From Gibbsiella quercinecans (lineage in GTDB: Bacteria; Pseudomonadota; Gammaproteobacteria; Enterobacterales; Enterobacteriaceae), in assembly GCF_002291425.1 (NCBI RefSeq), contig NZ_CP014136.1:3286001-3350000 (forward strand): a DNA stretch of 64,000 nt, read 5' to 3'. A model generated the notes under the pieces. The model was not told the DNA's origin. It searched no databases and was given only the letters and a program-made list of their open reading frames with translations. Below, one piece after another: positions 46,336-56,832 of the stretch (its first letter is position 1; each line of letters opens with the position of its first letter). The translations under genes were made by a program, and so were the position numbers.

Positions 46336-47643
46336 TTATTCCAGGCGGGCGATGCGCGATCTGGCCTCGTCAAGGTGGCGATGTAATGCCTCAAGGCATG
46401 GGGCGAACCTGGCGGAGAAGCGGTCGCAACCGCTGGCTATAGCAAAGAAGTTCTCAGCCAAGTTTAGCGCTTCCCTCCAGGTATCCCCGCTGATCACTTC
46501 CGGCAGTGATGCTGGTCGAAGCTCGTTTACGATTGCGCCACCCGTTCTGGGAGCAAACCCCATAGGTAGAATGTCGTAGGCCGGCGCGAGGTGATATGGG
46601 CGACCGTGGCGACTGATGAACGACAGGTTACCGTGGTGCATGTCGGTATTGCCGATCAGCGCTCCGAATGCCCAAAGCCGAGCGCTGCCGGCGGCGGCCT
46701 CAGGATGGACATGCCCCTGCGTAATAAGGTTCTTGACCAGAACAGGCCAGGAGGCTCTGGCATTGCCAACAAACTCCGCATCAAGTGCCCGCAGCGAGAA
46801 GACGCCGATACGCCCCAGTTGGTCAACGCGATCGAATCGGGGTACCTCAAGGAATCGCTGGCCACCAAAATCAAATACCTCTGTTTCCACACCAAGCATC
46901 CTCAGCGCCAGGTGTTCGGCCAGCAGAAGGTCGCGCCAGCGTTCGCTAACCGGGTTATCGTCCGGGGCCGAGAATTTCACTAACACATGACCACGTTCTG
47001 TATAGGTGCAGAATTTCGGCTGTTCACCTCCTGCAGATGATCCTGGCGCCTCACCGGCACCAGCCGCCAGCGCCAGCGCGGGGTACGTTGTGGCGCGCTC
47101 AACTGGGGTGGGTTCCGGCATCGCCAGGAAACGGTCTCGTGCCTGCTCCCCTATCAGTAGGTTGCCGATAGCATCATGACCGTGTGCGAGCAACGCCCTA
47201 ACCACATCTGCGTCTGCCCATTCATCTGGATTTGCCGGCAGGCCGAGCTCAGCCGCATACGCCGATGCGTAGGCTCGCCCGAGATATCCTTGTGGTCGCA
47301 TGTCAAACAGCCACCACGGCAGCCCGTCGCTATAGAGACTCACGTTGTCGGTCTGCATCATGACAAATCCGTTCGGACGAACCGGAATGAGCTCGCCAAG
47401 AGACGTAATGCGCCCTTCATCGGTGATGCGGTAAATAGGTGCAGACCTGAATCCGCGATAGGTATCACGTAAGGCGTATTGAATAGATGGACCAGCCCCG
47501 ATTCGAACGACGTCATCGCCAAGAACCCTCAATGCACGGGACATCGTTGGCTGGCTAATGCTTAATCTTTCAATTAGTTGCCTGGCTGGCATTGGCCCCT
47601 GGCTGAGCAACTGGCGTATCGTGTCGGAGCGCGTAGGCATCAT
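46336..47643 (-). CDS. yjjJ: HipA-like kinase YjjJ
   Basis: The 435-residue protein joins an N-terminal winged helix (about 1-60, MPARQLIERLSISQPTMSRALRVLG) to a HipA-type Ser/Thr kinase. Kinase motifs are GGEQPKF (about 206-212), the catalytic-loop segment IGNTDMHHGNLSF (about 333-345) and YDILPM. E. coli YjjJ (443 residues) is a HipA-family toxin that needs no cognate HipB gene beside it, since its own HTH domain can act as DNA-binding part. It stands alone, divergent from hsdM, with an inverted repeat (47664-47686) just upstream that may be its own operator. Confidence 0.92.
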   Translation of the reverse strand: MMPTRSDTIRQLLSQGPMPARQLIERLSISQPTMSRALRVLGDDVVRIGAGPSIQYALRDTYRGFRSAPIYRITDEGRITSLGELIPVRPNGFVMMQTDNVSLYSDGLPWWLFDMRPQGYLGRAYASAYAAELGLPANPDEWADADVVRALLAHGHDAIGNLLIGEQARDRFLAMPEPTPVERATTYPALALAAGAGEAPGSSAGGEQPKFCTYTERGHVLVKFSAPDDNPVSERWRDLLLAEHLALRMLGVETEVFDFGGQRFLEVPRFDRVDQLGRIGVFSLRALDAEFVGNARASWPVLVKNLITQGHVHPEAAAGSARLWAFGALIGNTDMHHGNLSFISRHGRPYHLAPAYDILPMGFAPRTGGAIVNELRPASLPEVISGDTWREALNLAENFFAIASGCDRFSARFAPCLEALHRHLDEARSRIARLE

Positions 47644-47663
47644 GTTGAATCACTCGATGAATA

Positions 47664-47686
47664 GATAGGTGAATACATATCCTATC
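47664..47686. promoter_or_regulatory. Inverted repeat in the yjjJ-hsdM gap
   Basis: GATAGG (47664-47669) and CCTATC (47681-47686) flank an 11-base AT-rich core, 21-43 bases before the yjjJ start. Because YjjJ has an HTH domain, autorepression here is plausible. Confidence 0.4.
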
Positions 47687-47874
47687 AGTTGAATTGTAGC
47701 CAGTCACCCCCGCAAGGGCGCAGATAAGGCGATCATTCAACCCTCTGTTCATTTCTTTGTTCTGTATCGTTTGCGATAGTCCTTGTGGCAGGTATTATTT
47801 TGCGTACTGCATTCCAAAACTGAATTTTTGCCTGAGCATGTTGCTCTATGGCTACGAGATCTTCCGAGGGCTTC

Positions 47875-50235
47875 ATGACTAACACTAATTTCTCTCAAAC
47901 GGCTGCGTTTATCTGGTCGGTAGCTGACCTGCTGCGCGGTGATTTTAAACAGTCTCAATATGGGCGTGTAATTCTGCCCTTTACGCTGTTGCGCCGTCTT
48001 GAGTGTGTATTGGCTGATACCAAAGAGGCGGTTGTAGCAAAAGCTGAGGAATTAAAAAACAGCACACTGCCGGAAGAAGCCAAAGAGAAATTTCTGCTAC
48101 GTGCCAGCGGCCTGACGTTCTTCAACGCCTCCGCGATGGACCTTGGCAAGATGGGGCAGAATGACATCAAAGCCAACCTGGAAAGCTACGTGCAGGCGTT
48201 TTCAGCCGATGCGCGTGAAATCTTCGAGCACTTTAAATTCAGTGAGTTTGTCGGCCTGCTGGAAGACGCCAATCTGCTATACAAAGTGGTGAAGAAATTT
48301 GCCACCACCGATCTGAGCCCAAAAGCGATATCCAACTATGAAATGGGGCTGGTGTTTGAAGAGTTAATCCGCCGTTTTGCGGAAAGTTCTAACGAAACGG
48401 CCGGTGAGCACTTCACTCCACGTGATATCGTGCGTTTAACCACTTCGCTGGTGTTTATGGAAGATGATGAAGCCCTGTCGCAGGACGGCATTATCCGCAC
48501 CATTTACGACCCGACTGCCGGAACCGGTGGCTTCCTCTCTTCCGGTATGGAATATGTGCACGAGCTTAACCCTAATGCGGTGATGCGTGCCTTTGGTCAG
48601 GAGCTTAACCCGGAATCCTACGCTATCTGTAAAGCCGACATGCTGATTAAAGGCCAGGACGTCAGCCGCATCAAGCTGGGTAACACCCTCTCGAACGACC
48701 AGTTGCCGCAGGATCAGTTCGACTACATGCTCTCTAATCCGCCGTTTGGTGTGGACTGGAAAAAGATTGAAGGCGAGATTAACGACGAACACACGCTGAA
48801 AGGTTTTAATGGCCGTTTTGGTCCGGGCCTGCCGCGCGTTTCCGACGGCTCGCTGCTGTTCCTGATGCACCTGATCAGCAAAATGCGCGACAGCCATAAT
48901 GTGGATGGCAGAGTGAACAACGGCGGGCGTATCGGGATTATCCTTAACGGTTCCCCACTGTTTACCGGTGGTGCGGGGAGCGGCGAAAGCGAAATTCGTC
49001 GCTACATTCTGGAAGCTGATTTGCTGGAAGGCATCGTCGCGCTGCCAACGGATATGTTCTACAACACCGGCATTGCGACCTATGTCTGGATTTTGTCAAA
49101 CAAGAAAGCACATGTGCGTAAAGGCAAAGTGCAACTGATTGACGGTACCAACCTGTGCGGCAAGATGCGCAAATCGCTAGGCTCTAAACGTAACCAGATG
49201 GGCGAGGACGATATTAAGCTTATCACTCGCACTTTTGGTAATTTTGAAATCGTGGATGCCACACCGCTGGAAGAATTAGGGCTGGAAAAGGCTGCTGAGC
49301 AAAAATCTAACCGTGGCCGTCAGTCCGCCACAGCTAAAACCGAAGCGCCGAAAACCTTCGCTAGCAAAATCTTTAACAGCACCGACTTTGGCTATCGCCG
49401 CCTGACCATTGAGCGACCGCTGCGTTTGTCCGCCCAGGTGACGGATGAAGCGATTGCCAGCCTGCGCTTTGCGCCGAAGCCGTTTAACGCGCCGATGGAA
49501 CGCCTGTATGAAGCGTTCGCCGCGCAGTGGCAGGACGATAATTATGGCGATTTTTCAGAGACTGAAGTGGAAGCCCGCGCCATCATCAAGGCAGAATTTG
49601 CTGAACTGAAAGAGAAGCAGATTAAAGACCTGCTCGACAGCAAACTGTGGCTGGCACAGCGCGAGTTAATGACCAAAGCGCAGCAGATTCAGACGGCTCT
49701 GGGCGCACAGGCTGGCGGTAAAACGCAGATCAGCAACGATTTCAATCAGTTCCAGTTAACCCTGAAGGGCGCAATCAAAACCGCAGGCGTGAAGCTGGAT
49801 ACCAAAGAGAACAAGCAGTTTATCGATGCCATCACCACTAAAAACCCGGATGCCGAGCCGGTGGTGAAGAAAGCGCTGAAAGAAACTGCTCAGCCGCTGT
49901 ACGGTGCGTTTGAGTACAAAGGCAAGGTTGTTGAGTTTGAGCAGGACGGCGAGCTGCGTGATAACGAGAACGTGCCGCTGAACCCGTCAGTGTCCACCAG
50001 TGACCTGATTGAGAGCTACTTCAAAGCAGAAGTACTGCCGCATGTGGATGATGCGTGGATCAATGCCGATAAGCGTGATGCGAAAGATAACGAGGTGGGG
50101 ATTGTGGGGTACGAGATCCCATTTAACCGCCATTTCTATGTCTATCAGCCGCCGCGCCCGCTGGAAGAGATTGATGCCGATCTGGATGCGGTCAGCGCCG
50201 AGATTATGAAGCTGCTGCAGGAGGTGCATTCCTGA
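47875..50235 (+). CDS. hsdM: Type I restriction-modification methyltransferase subunit HsdM
   Basis: The ATG at 47875 ([12 protein letters not shown]) gives 786 residues; nine residues more are possible from 47848. The N-terminal HsdM domain (about 1-150) is followed by the N6-adenine methyltransferase core with motif [11 protein letters not shown] (about 211-220) and motif IV NPPFGV (about 287-292). The C-terminal region beyond about 480 is longer than in EcoKI HsdM (about 530 residues in all) and contains helical segments. It methylates adenine in the HsdS-specified site and with HsdS and HsdR forms the restriction complex. The ATG of hsdS overlaps its stop. Confidence 0.95.
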   Translation: MTNTNFSQTAAFIWSVADLLRGDFKQSQYGRVILPFTLLRRLECVLADTKEAVVAKAEELKNSTLPEEAKEKFLLRASGLTFFNASAMDLGKMGQNDIKANLESYVQAFSADAREIFEHFKFSEFVGLLEDANLLYKVVKKFATTDLSPKAISNYEMGLVFEELIRRFAESSNETAGEHFTPRDIVRLTTSLVFMEDDEALSQDGIIRTIYDPTAGTGGFLSSGMEYVHELNPNAVMRAFGQELNPESYAICKADMLIKGQDVSRIKLGNTLSNDQLPQDQFDYMLSNPPFGVDWKKIEGEINDEHTLKGFNGRFGPGLPRVSDGSLLFLMHLISKMRDSHNVDGRVNNGGRIGIILNGSPLFTGGAGSGESEIRRYILEADLLEGIVALPTDMFYNTGIATYVWILSNKKAHVRKGKVQLIDGTNLCGKMRKSLGSKRNQMGEDDIKLITRTFGNFEIVDATPLEELGLEKAAEQKSNRGRQSATAKTEAPKTFASKIFNSTDFGYRRLTIERPLRLSAQVTDEAIASLRFAPKPFNAPMERLYEAFAAQWQDDNYGDFSETEVEARAIIKAEFAELKEKQIKDLLDSKLWLAQRELMTKAQQIQTALGAQAGGKTQISNDFNQFQLTLKGAIKTAGVKLDTKENKQFIDAITTKNPDAEPVVKKALKETAQPLYGAFEYKGKVVEFEQDGELRDNENVPLNPSVSTSDLIESYFKAEVLPHVDDAWINADKRDAKDNEVGIVGYEIPFNRHFYVYQPPRPLEEIDADLDAVSAEIMKLLQEVHS

Positions 50236-51575
50236 TGGCTAAGTATAAGGCGTATCCAGAGTATAAGGATTCTGGGGATTCGAATATTGGGGTCATTCCA
50301 ACGCATTGGGAGTTGAAGAAATTAAAACATTTGACAAAATGTTTAGATGGAAGCCGTATACCCTTAAATGCAACCCAGCGTGGTGAAATGCAAGGTGTAA
50401 TTCCTTATTGGGGTGCAAACAACATTGTGGATTATGTTAATGCATATTTATTTGATGAGGAACTGGTTTTGCTTGGCGAAGATGGGGCTCCATTTTTTGA
50501 TAAAAATAAAGATGTAGCTTTCCATATTACTGGAAAGATATGGCCTAATAACCATGTTCATGTTCTCCGCCCGAAACTTGATTTAACTAATGCTAAATTT
50601 CTTGCATATGCAATAAATTGCACAGATTTTTCCCTACATATATCAGGTAGCACTCGAGATAAACTCAATCAATCTGATATGGATAATATAAATATCCGTT
50701 ATTGCGATAGAAATGAACAGGATAAAATTTCTTTTTTCCTCGATCACGAAACCGCAAAAATCGACAACCTGATCGAGAAGCAACAGCAACTGATTGAACT
50801 GCTGAAAGAAAAATGTCAGGCAGTGATTAGCCATGCCGTTACCAAAGGGCTAAACCCTGATGTGCCAATGAAAGATTCTGGTGTTGAGTGGTTGGGGGAA
50901 GTGCCGGATCATTGGGCTATCAAACCATTAAGATATTTAGGTGATTGCCAAAATGGAATAAATATTGGAGCCGAAGCATTTGGTTCTGGATTTCCATTTG
51001 TTAGCTATGGTGATGCCTATAAAAATAGAGTTTTACCTGATAACGGTAGTGGATTGGTACAGTCAACTGCTGAGGATAGAAAAAAATATTCACTTTTACG
51101 AGGTGATGTACTCTTTACTCGAACGTCAGAAACAATTGAAGAGATTGGTTTTGCATCTGCTTGTATTAAAAGCATAGAAAATGCTTGTTTTGCCGGTTTC
51201 CTTATTAGATTTCGCCCTGAATCCTCTGATCTGTGTGTTGAGTATTCAAAGTATTATTTTTCAAACCAACTACTTAGGATCTTCTTCACTAAGGAAATGA
51301 ATCTGATTACCAGAGCATCACTTAGTCAGGACTTATTAAAGATGATGCCAGTAGTTATCCCTCCAGTGGATGAACAGGAAAAAATTGCCGAATTATTAGA
51401 TAATATCTCCGAGAAATTTGATCAGCTTCAACTACTTGGTGAGGAGCAAATAAAATACCTCCAAGAACGCCGAACCGCCTTAATCTCCGCCGCCGTCACC
51501 GGCAAAATTGACGTCCGCGACTGGGTTACCCCCGACACGCAGGACGTTGAGGAACCACAGGAGGCTACCGCATGA
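50235..51575 (+). CDS. hsdS: Type I specificity subunit HsdS
   Basis: The 446-residue protein has two target recognition domains, each introduced by the typical repeat (IGVIPTHWELKKLKHL near residue 17; WLGEVPDHWAIKPLRYLG near 220). Each is followed by a conserved helical spacer (about 160-200 and 385-420; HETAKIDNLIEKQQQLIELLKEKCQAVI and the matching EKFDQLQLLGEEQIKYLQERRTALISAAVTGKIDV). The recognition domains are markedly AT-rich compared with hsdM and hsdR, as expected for rapidly exchanged specificity regions. The site is probably bipartite but cannot be read from sequence. The ATG overlaps the hsdM stop by one base. Confidence 0.93.
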   Translation: MAKYKAYPEYKDSGDSNIGVIPTHWELKKLKHLTKCLDGSRIPLNATQRGEMQGVIPYWGANNIVDYVNAYLFDEELVLLGEDGAPFFDKNKDVAFHITGKIWPNNHVHVLRPKLDLTNAKFLAYAINCTDFSLHISGSTRDKLNQSDMDNINIRYCDRNEQDKISFFLDHETAKIDNLIEKQQQLIELLKEKCQAVISHAVTKGLNPDVPMKDSGVEWLGEVPDHWAIKPLRYLGDCQNGINIGAEAFGSGFPFVSYGDAYKNRVLPDNGSGLVQSTAEDRKKYSLLRGDVLFTRTSETIEEIGFASACIKSIENACFAGFLIRFRPESSDLCVEYSKYYFSNQLLRIFFTKEMNLITRASLSQDLLKMMPVVIPPVDEQEKIAELLDNISEKFDQLQLLGEEQIKYLQERRTALISAAVTGKIDVRDWVTPDTQDVEEPQEATA

Positions 51576-54500
51576 GCATGGACAGCACCAAAGAGCTGAT
51601 CTTCCAGGATGAAATGATCGCTCAGATGATCGTTCGAGGCTGGGTTCGTGGCAAAACGGACGGCTACGATCGTGAACGTGCGCTGTACTCGCAGGATGCC
51701 CTGACCTTTGTGCAGACCACGCAGCCGCAGGAATGGGAGAAGTTTGCCAAAATTTACCCTACTGATACCGAGCGTCATTTCCTCGATGCGCTGGTGGCGC
51801 AGCTTAAAAAAGCGGATATCAACGCCACCGACATGCTGTCGCGCACCTACGGCACCCTCGGCGTGCTGCGGCATGGCATAAAAAGCCATAACGCCCGTTT
51901 TTCCCTGTGCCAGTTCAAACCGGAGCATAACCTCAACCCGGAAACCCTTGCGCGCTATCAGCAGAATATCTGCCGCATTGTGCCGGAGCTGGTTTACAGC
52001 CCACACGCCTCGAAAGATGTGTTTGAAGAGTCGGGCATAAAAACCAAAAAATGGCGTATCGATCTGGTGCTGTTTGTAAATGGCCTGCCGGTGGCCACGA
52101 TGGAACTGAAGTCAGAGTTTAAGCAGACGGTGCAAAACGCTATCACCCAATATAAGAAAACGCGTTTGCCGAAGGACCCAGGCACCAATAAACCCGAGCC
52201 GCTACTGACCTTCAAACGCGGGGCGCTGGTGCACTTTGCCGTCAGCCAGTACGAAGTCTTTATGGCCACCAGACTCGATGGTGATAAAACCTTCTTCCTG
52301 CCGTTTAACAAAGGCACCCATGACGGCGGTGCGGGGAACGACATCCCGGAAGACGAAAACGACTATGCCACCAGCTACCTGTGGAATGAGGTGCTGCTGC
52401 GGGACAATCTGCTGAAAATTCTCGCCAACTTTGTGCATCTGCAAATCGAAGAAAAAGAAGACTGGAATGGCCTGAAGTACAAAAAAGAGAGCCTGATCTT
52501 CCCGCGCTATCATCAGTGGGATGTGGTGAACAAGTTGATCACTGCCGCTACGGTGGAAGGCACCGGCAATAAATACCTGATTCAGCACAGCGCAGGGTCG
52601 GGTAAATCCAACTCCATCGCTTGGACGGCCCATCAGCTTTCCCGCCTGTACGATGAGAAAGGCGAGAAGCAGTTCCATTCGGTGATTGTGGTGACGGATC
52701 GTACCGTGCTCGACGATCAGTTGCAGGACACTATCTATCAGTTTGAGCATCAGGATGGCGTTGTTGGGCGTATTAACAATAAAGAAGGTGATGGTTCTAA
52801 ATCGGACAAGCTTGCCTTTGCGCTGGAAAACTCGCAGCCGATTATTATCGTCACCATTCAGACTTTCCCGTTTGTATTGAAGGCGATTGAAAACAGCGTC
52901 AGCCTCAAACTGCGTAAATATGCGGTCATTGCCGACGAAGCGCACTCCTCGCAAAGTGGGTCAACGGCGCGTCAGCTGAAAGAAGTGCTGATGACCGAAG
53001 AGACGGATGACGATGCGGTGATGTCTTCAGAAGATATTCTGGATGCCACCGTCGCCGCGCGTAAAGGCAGCAATAACCTTAACTACTATGCTTTTACCGC
53101 GACACCGAAAGCCAAAACCCTGGAGCTGTTTGGCCGTCGGCCTAACCCGCTTGAACCGGCTTCAAAAACCAATAAGCCGGAAGCGTTCCACGTTTATTCC
53201 ATGCGTCAGGCCATCGAAGAGGGCTTTATTCTCGATGTGCTGAAGAACTACACCAACTACAAAGTGGCTTATAAACTACTACAAAAGCTGGGCGACCCTG
53301 ACCGGGAAGTGGACAGTAAAAAAGCTAAGATCAAATTGAATCAGTGGGTCACGCTGCACGATCATAATGTTTCGCAGAAAGTGAAAGTGATTGTCGAGCA
53401 CTTCCGCAAGCATGTGATGCATCTGCTGGGTGGGCAGGCCAAAGCGATGGTTGTCACCAGCTCACGAAAAGCGGCGGTGCGCTACAAGCTAGCGTTTGAT
53501 AAATACATCACCGATAAAAAGTACGACAAGATCAGCGCAATGGTGGCGTTCTCCGGTGAAGTGGAGTTCCATGAAGATGACCACAATAGCCTGGCGCTGC
53601 TCAACCAGAAGTTTACTGAAATCAATATGAACCCCGGGCTGAAAGGCCGAGATATGCGCAAAGCGTTCGATACCGATGACTATCAGGTCATGCTGGTGGC
53701 CAACAAATTCCAGACAGGTTTTGATCAGCCCAAGCTGTGCGCCATGTATGTCGATAAAGCGTTGGGTGGAGTGGAGTGTGTGCAAACGTTATCGCGCCTG
53801 AATCGCACCTATCCTGGCAAAGCACAGGCAGGCACCTTTGTGCTCGATTTTTATAACGAGCCGGACGATATTCTGGGGGCTTTCCAGCCGTATTACCAGA
53901 CGGCGGAACTGACCGATGTCAGTGACCCGCAGCAGGTCTTTGAGCTGTTTGAAAAACTGCGTACCAGCGGTATTTTCCTGTGGAGCGAAGTGGAGCAATT
54001 CTGCGAGGCGTTCTTCAACAAAAACAAATCGAATGCGGCCATCAGTAATATCTGCAAACCTGCGGTGGAGCGCTGGAAGCAACGTTATTCGTCGGCAATT
54101 GATGCCTATGTACTGGCTAAAGAGATGCTGGAACGTACCAGAAAGACCGGCGATGTAGTGTTGATCACTAATGCGGAAAATACCTTTAAGGACTGCGAGA
54201 AAGAAAAAAGCAAACTGGATATCTTCAAGAAAGATCTCGGCAGCTTTGTCCGTTTTTACGAGTTTATGTCGCAACTCGTGGATTACGATGACAAAAACTT
54301 AGAAAAGCTGAGCCTGTTTGCGCGTCACCTGCGCCCGTTGCTGCATGAGCAGCGTATCGAAGAAGATGAGATTGATTTAAGCAACGTGGAGATGAGCCAT
54401 TACCGTTTATCGAAGCTCCACGAACAGCACCTTAAGCTGCAGGAAGATGCTGAAGAATACAAAATCAAACCGGGTAATGATGTGGGTACGGCGAAGCCAA

Positions 54501-54820
54501 AGGACAAAAAAGAAGAGTTTCTGTCGAATATTCTGGCTCGCCTGAACGAGCTGTTCGTCACCGATAATCTCACCGATAAGGACATGATTAATTATGCCTT
54601 CGCGGTGCGCGACAAGCTGTCAGAAAATCAGGCTGTGATGACCCAGATCGCCAACAATACACGCGAGCAGGCGATGTTGGGGGATTTCCCGAAAGCCATT
54701 GATGATGCCGTCATGGACAGCAACGATGCCCAGCAGGAGATGATGATTCAGTACCTCTCTAACCCTGAACTGGCGAAAGGCTTTGCCCGTGTGGTGTTTG
54801 ATATGTTGAAAGGGGCTTAA
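51572..54820 (+). CDS. hsdR: Type I restriction enzyme HsdR
   Basis: The 1,082-residue protein starts inside the hsdS stop (ATGA). The N-terminal nuclease domain carries the PD-(D/E)xK residues in KWRIDLVLFVNGLPVATMELK (about 160-182). Two RecA-type motor domains follow, with Walker A HSAGSGKSNS (about 337-346), DEAH box in VIADEAHSS (about 453-461) and TGFDQPKL in motor domain 2. The C-terminal part is helical (about 880-1082). It translocates DNA from unmethylated sites and cuts it. It is complete, with no frameshift. Confidence 0.95.
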   Translation: MSMDSTKELIFQDEMIAQMIVRGWVRGKTDGYDRERALYSQDALTFVQTTQPQEWEKFAKIYPTDTERHFLDALVAQLKKADINATDMLSRTYGTLGVLRHGIKSHNARFSLCQFKPEHNLNPETLARYQQNICRIVPELVYSPHASKDVFEESGIKTKKWRIDLVLFVNGLPVATMELKSEFKQTVQNAITQYKKTRLPKDPGTNKPEPLLTFKRGALVHFAVSQYEVFMATRLDGDKTFFLPFNKGTHDGGAGNDIPEDENDYATSYLWNEVLLRDNLLKILANFVHLQIEEKEDWNGLKYKKESLIFPRYHQWDVVNKLITAATVEGTGNKYLIQHSAGSGKSNSIAWTAHQLSRLYDEKGEKQFHSVIVVTDRTVLDDQLQDTIYQFEHQDGVVGRINNKEGDGSKSDKLAFALENSQPIIIVTIQTFPFVLKAIENSVSLKLRKYAVIADEAHSSQSGSTARQLKEVLMTEETDDDAVMSSEDILDATVAARKGSNNLNYYAFTATPKAKTLELFGRRPNPLEPASKTNKPEAFHVYSMRQAIEEGFILDVLKNYTNYKVAYKLLQKLGDPDREVDSKKAKIKLNQWVTLHDHNVSQKVKVIVEHFRKHVMHLLGGQAKAMVVTSSRKAAVRYKLAFDKYITDKKYDKISAMVAFSGEVEFHEDDHNSLALLNQKFTEINMNPGLKGRDMRKAFDTDDYQVMLVANKFQTGFDQPKLCAMYVDKALGGVECVQTLSRLNRTYPGKAQAGTFVLDFYNEPDDILGAFQPYYQTAELTDVSDPQQVFELFEKLRTSGIFLWSEVEQFCEAFFNKNKSNAAISNICKPAVERWKQRYSSAIDAYVLAKEMLERTRKTGDVVLITNAENTFKDCEKEKSKLDIFKKDLGSFVRFYEFMSQLVDYDDKNLEKLSLFARHLRPLLHEQRIEEDEIDLSNVEMSHYRLSKLHEQHLKLQEDAEEYKIKPGNDVGTAKPKDKKEEFLSNILARLNELFVTDNLTDKDMINYAFAVRDKLSENQAVMTQIANNTREQAMLGDFPKAIDDAVMDSNDAQQEMMIQYLSNPELAKGFARVVFDMLKGA

Positions 54821-54849
54821 CAATTATTCATCAAGGAGTGGTGTAGGAA

Positions 54850-56832
54850 ATGCTTAACTCTCTGGAAATTTACCAGGTATTAAATGAAATGGGTTACCGG
54901 CTGGAGGCTGGAAAATTCGAGCCAAGCTATGCCTCCGAGCATGCGCTTGGCAACGGAAAGTATCTGTATGTCAAACGTAAGCAGGATGGCGTTGTTAGTA
55001 AAAACCCATTGGTTCTTGCGCCAGAAACCCTTGCCTTACGGGCGGAAATCGATCGTATTGCAGGGATTCACTGTCTTTGGGAAAAAGTAAAAAGCACCAG
55101 TTACCGCCGTTACCCGAAAGACAATGGGATGTCGCAATATGGTTTTGCAACCGATGTTGAATCGCCAGAGGCTCTGCAAAAATTAATGACGTTACTGTGC
55201 GGTGCTCCGTCATCAGCAGCCTTTTCCGATATGAAACAAGATAACGAAAATAAGGAACAGCCCATGATATTTCCCTTAAACCAGATCCTCTTTGGGCCAC
55301 CAGGCACAGGTAAAACCTACGCTACCACCGAAATGGCGGTCAAAATTGCGGATAATGCGTGGTACCAGCAGGCTGTGCAGGAGCCTCATGGCAGTGACTT
55401 ACGGGAACGGGTGAAAGAGCGCTATCAGAAGTTGGTAGAAAAGCAGCGCATTATGTTTACTACTTTCCACCAGAGCTTCTCCTATGAAGACTTTATTGAA
55501 GGGATCCGCGCGACCACTGATGAAAGCTCGGGTACGCTTCGCTACGAAGTTGTCGATGGTATTTTTAAACAGCTGTGCCTGAATGCCAGGGTAAAGGTTC
55601 AGGGGAGTGCAACGCAACCTATCTCCCTCGAAGGGCGACGTATCTGGAAAATGTCTTTGGGGAATACCATGGAGGGAGAAGGGGATGTTTATGAGGAGTG
55701 TCTGGCGAACAATTATGTCCTGTTAGGTTGGGGAGAGGATATTGATTTCAGTAATTGCTCAACCTATAAATCAGTTAAAGCACGAATAGTATCAGAGCAA
55801 AAATCATCGGAAGGCACCAGTAATTATATGGGTGTTGCCGTGAATACGTTTAAAAATATTATTAAGAACGGCGATGTAATTATTGTATCTGATGGGAATC
55901 ATAAGTTTCGTGCGATTGCTGAAATTACGGGGGGATATAGTTATTTACCTAATGATGAGCGTAAATATTATCATCAAATGCGTTCGGTTAAATGGCTAAG
56001 AACGTATACCCCAAGCCTTCCTAAAGAGCAGATATTCACTAAGTCGTTATCTCAGATGACACTTTATGAGCTGCAGGATACAACGATTGATCGTGAAAAA
56101 TTGACTCAACTGTTAGCCCCTGTTGACGATGCCGATAGTCAGGATCTTCCACATGTTCTGATTGTAGACGAAATCAATCGCGGCAATATTGCCCGTATCT
56201 TTGGTGAGCTTATCACTCTTCTGGAGTCGGACAAACGGCAAGGGGCAGACGATGAACGGTCGCTGATGCTCCCCTACTCGAAACAAACATTTTCAGTACC
56301 ACAAAATGTGTATGTCATTGGAACGATGAATACCGCTGATAAATCGCTCATTCAAATGGACCTGGCTTTAAGGCGCCGTTTCAGCTTTATCGAAATGCCT
56401 GCGCAACCGGAGTTTCTGGCTGGGGTTCGCGCATTTGGAGTCGACGTCGAACAGTTATTAACACGTATTAATCAGCGTATTGAAGCGCTGCTGGATAGTG
56501 AGCATATGATTGGCCACGCTTACTTTATGCCTTTAAAAAATATAGAAGGCAACGCTGAGCGCGAGGCTTGTCTTGCTAGCATATTCCAAGTAAAAATCAT
56601 TCCATTGCTGCGAGAGTATTTCTTTGATGACTATGAGCGCATTGGTTGGGTGCTTAATGATTCAGTGAAAGCCAAAGAAAACCGTTTTATCCTGTTACAA
56701 CGGGCAGCGCAATTACCGTCATTTTCTGAACTATTCCCGAAAGATATTGCAGACAGTTTATCTGACAGGCGTTTTCGCATCAATGAACGTGCATTTATGT
56801 CGGCGGAAGCTTATCAGGGTATCGTCGCATGA
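54850..56832 (+). CDS. mcrB: McrB-type AAA+ GTPase with inserted domain
   Basis: The 660-residue protein has an N-terminal helical or beta domain (about 1-125) unlike the DNA-binding domain of E. coli McrB. The AAA+ motor follows with Walker A GPPGTGKT (148-155), FHQSFSYEDFIEG (about 205-217), Walker B HVLIVDEINRGN (about 434-445) and the McrB GTPase signature MNTADKS (about 493-499). A block of about 150 residues (about 257-412) separates Walker A from Walker B. It includes LGNTMEGEGDVYEECLANNYVLLGWGEDI and looks like an EVE/PUA-type domain that could read modified bases. It overlaps mcrC by four bases. Together they form a modification-dependent restriction enzyme. Confidence 0.9.
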   Translation: MLNSLEIYQVLNEMGYRLEAGKFEPSYASEHALGNGKYLYVKRKQDGVVSKNPLVLAPETLALRAEIDRIAGIHCLWEKVKSTSYRRYPKDNGMSQYGFATDVESPEALQKLMTLLCGAPSSAAFSDMKQDNENKEQPMIFPLNQILFGPPGTGKTYATTEMAVKIADNAWYQQAVQEPHGSDLRERVKERYQKLVEKQRIMFTTFHQSFSYEDFIEGIRATTDESSGTLRYEVVDGIFKQLCLNARVKVQGSATQPISLEGRRIWKMSLGNTMEGEGDVYEECLANNYVLLGWGEDIDFSNCSTYKSVKARIVSEQKSSEGTSNYMGVAVNTFKNIIKNGDVIIVSDGNHKFRAIAEITGGYSYLPNDERKYYHQMRSVKWLRTYTPSLPKEQIFTKSLSQMTLYELQDTTIDREKLTQLLAPVDDADSQDLPHVLIVDEINRGNIARIFGELITLLESDKRQGADDERSLMLPYSKQTFSVPQNVYVIGTMNTADKSLIQMDLALRRRFSFIEMPAQPEFLAGVRAFGVDVEQLLTRINQRIEALLDSEHMIGHAYFMPLKNIEGNAEREACLASIFQVKIIPLLREYFFDDYERIGWVLNDSVKAKENRFILLQRAAQLPSFSELFPKDIADSLSDRRFRINERAFMSAEAYQGIVA

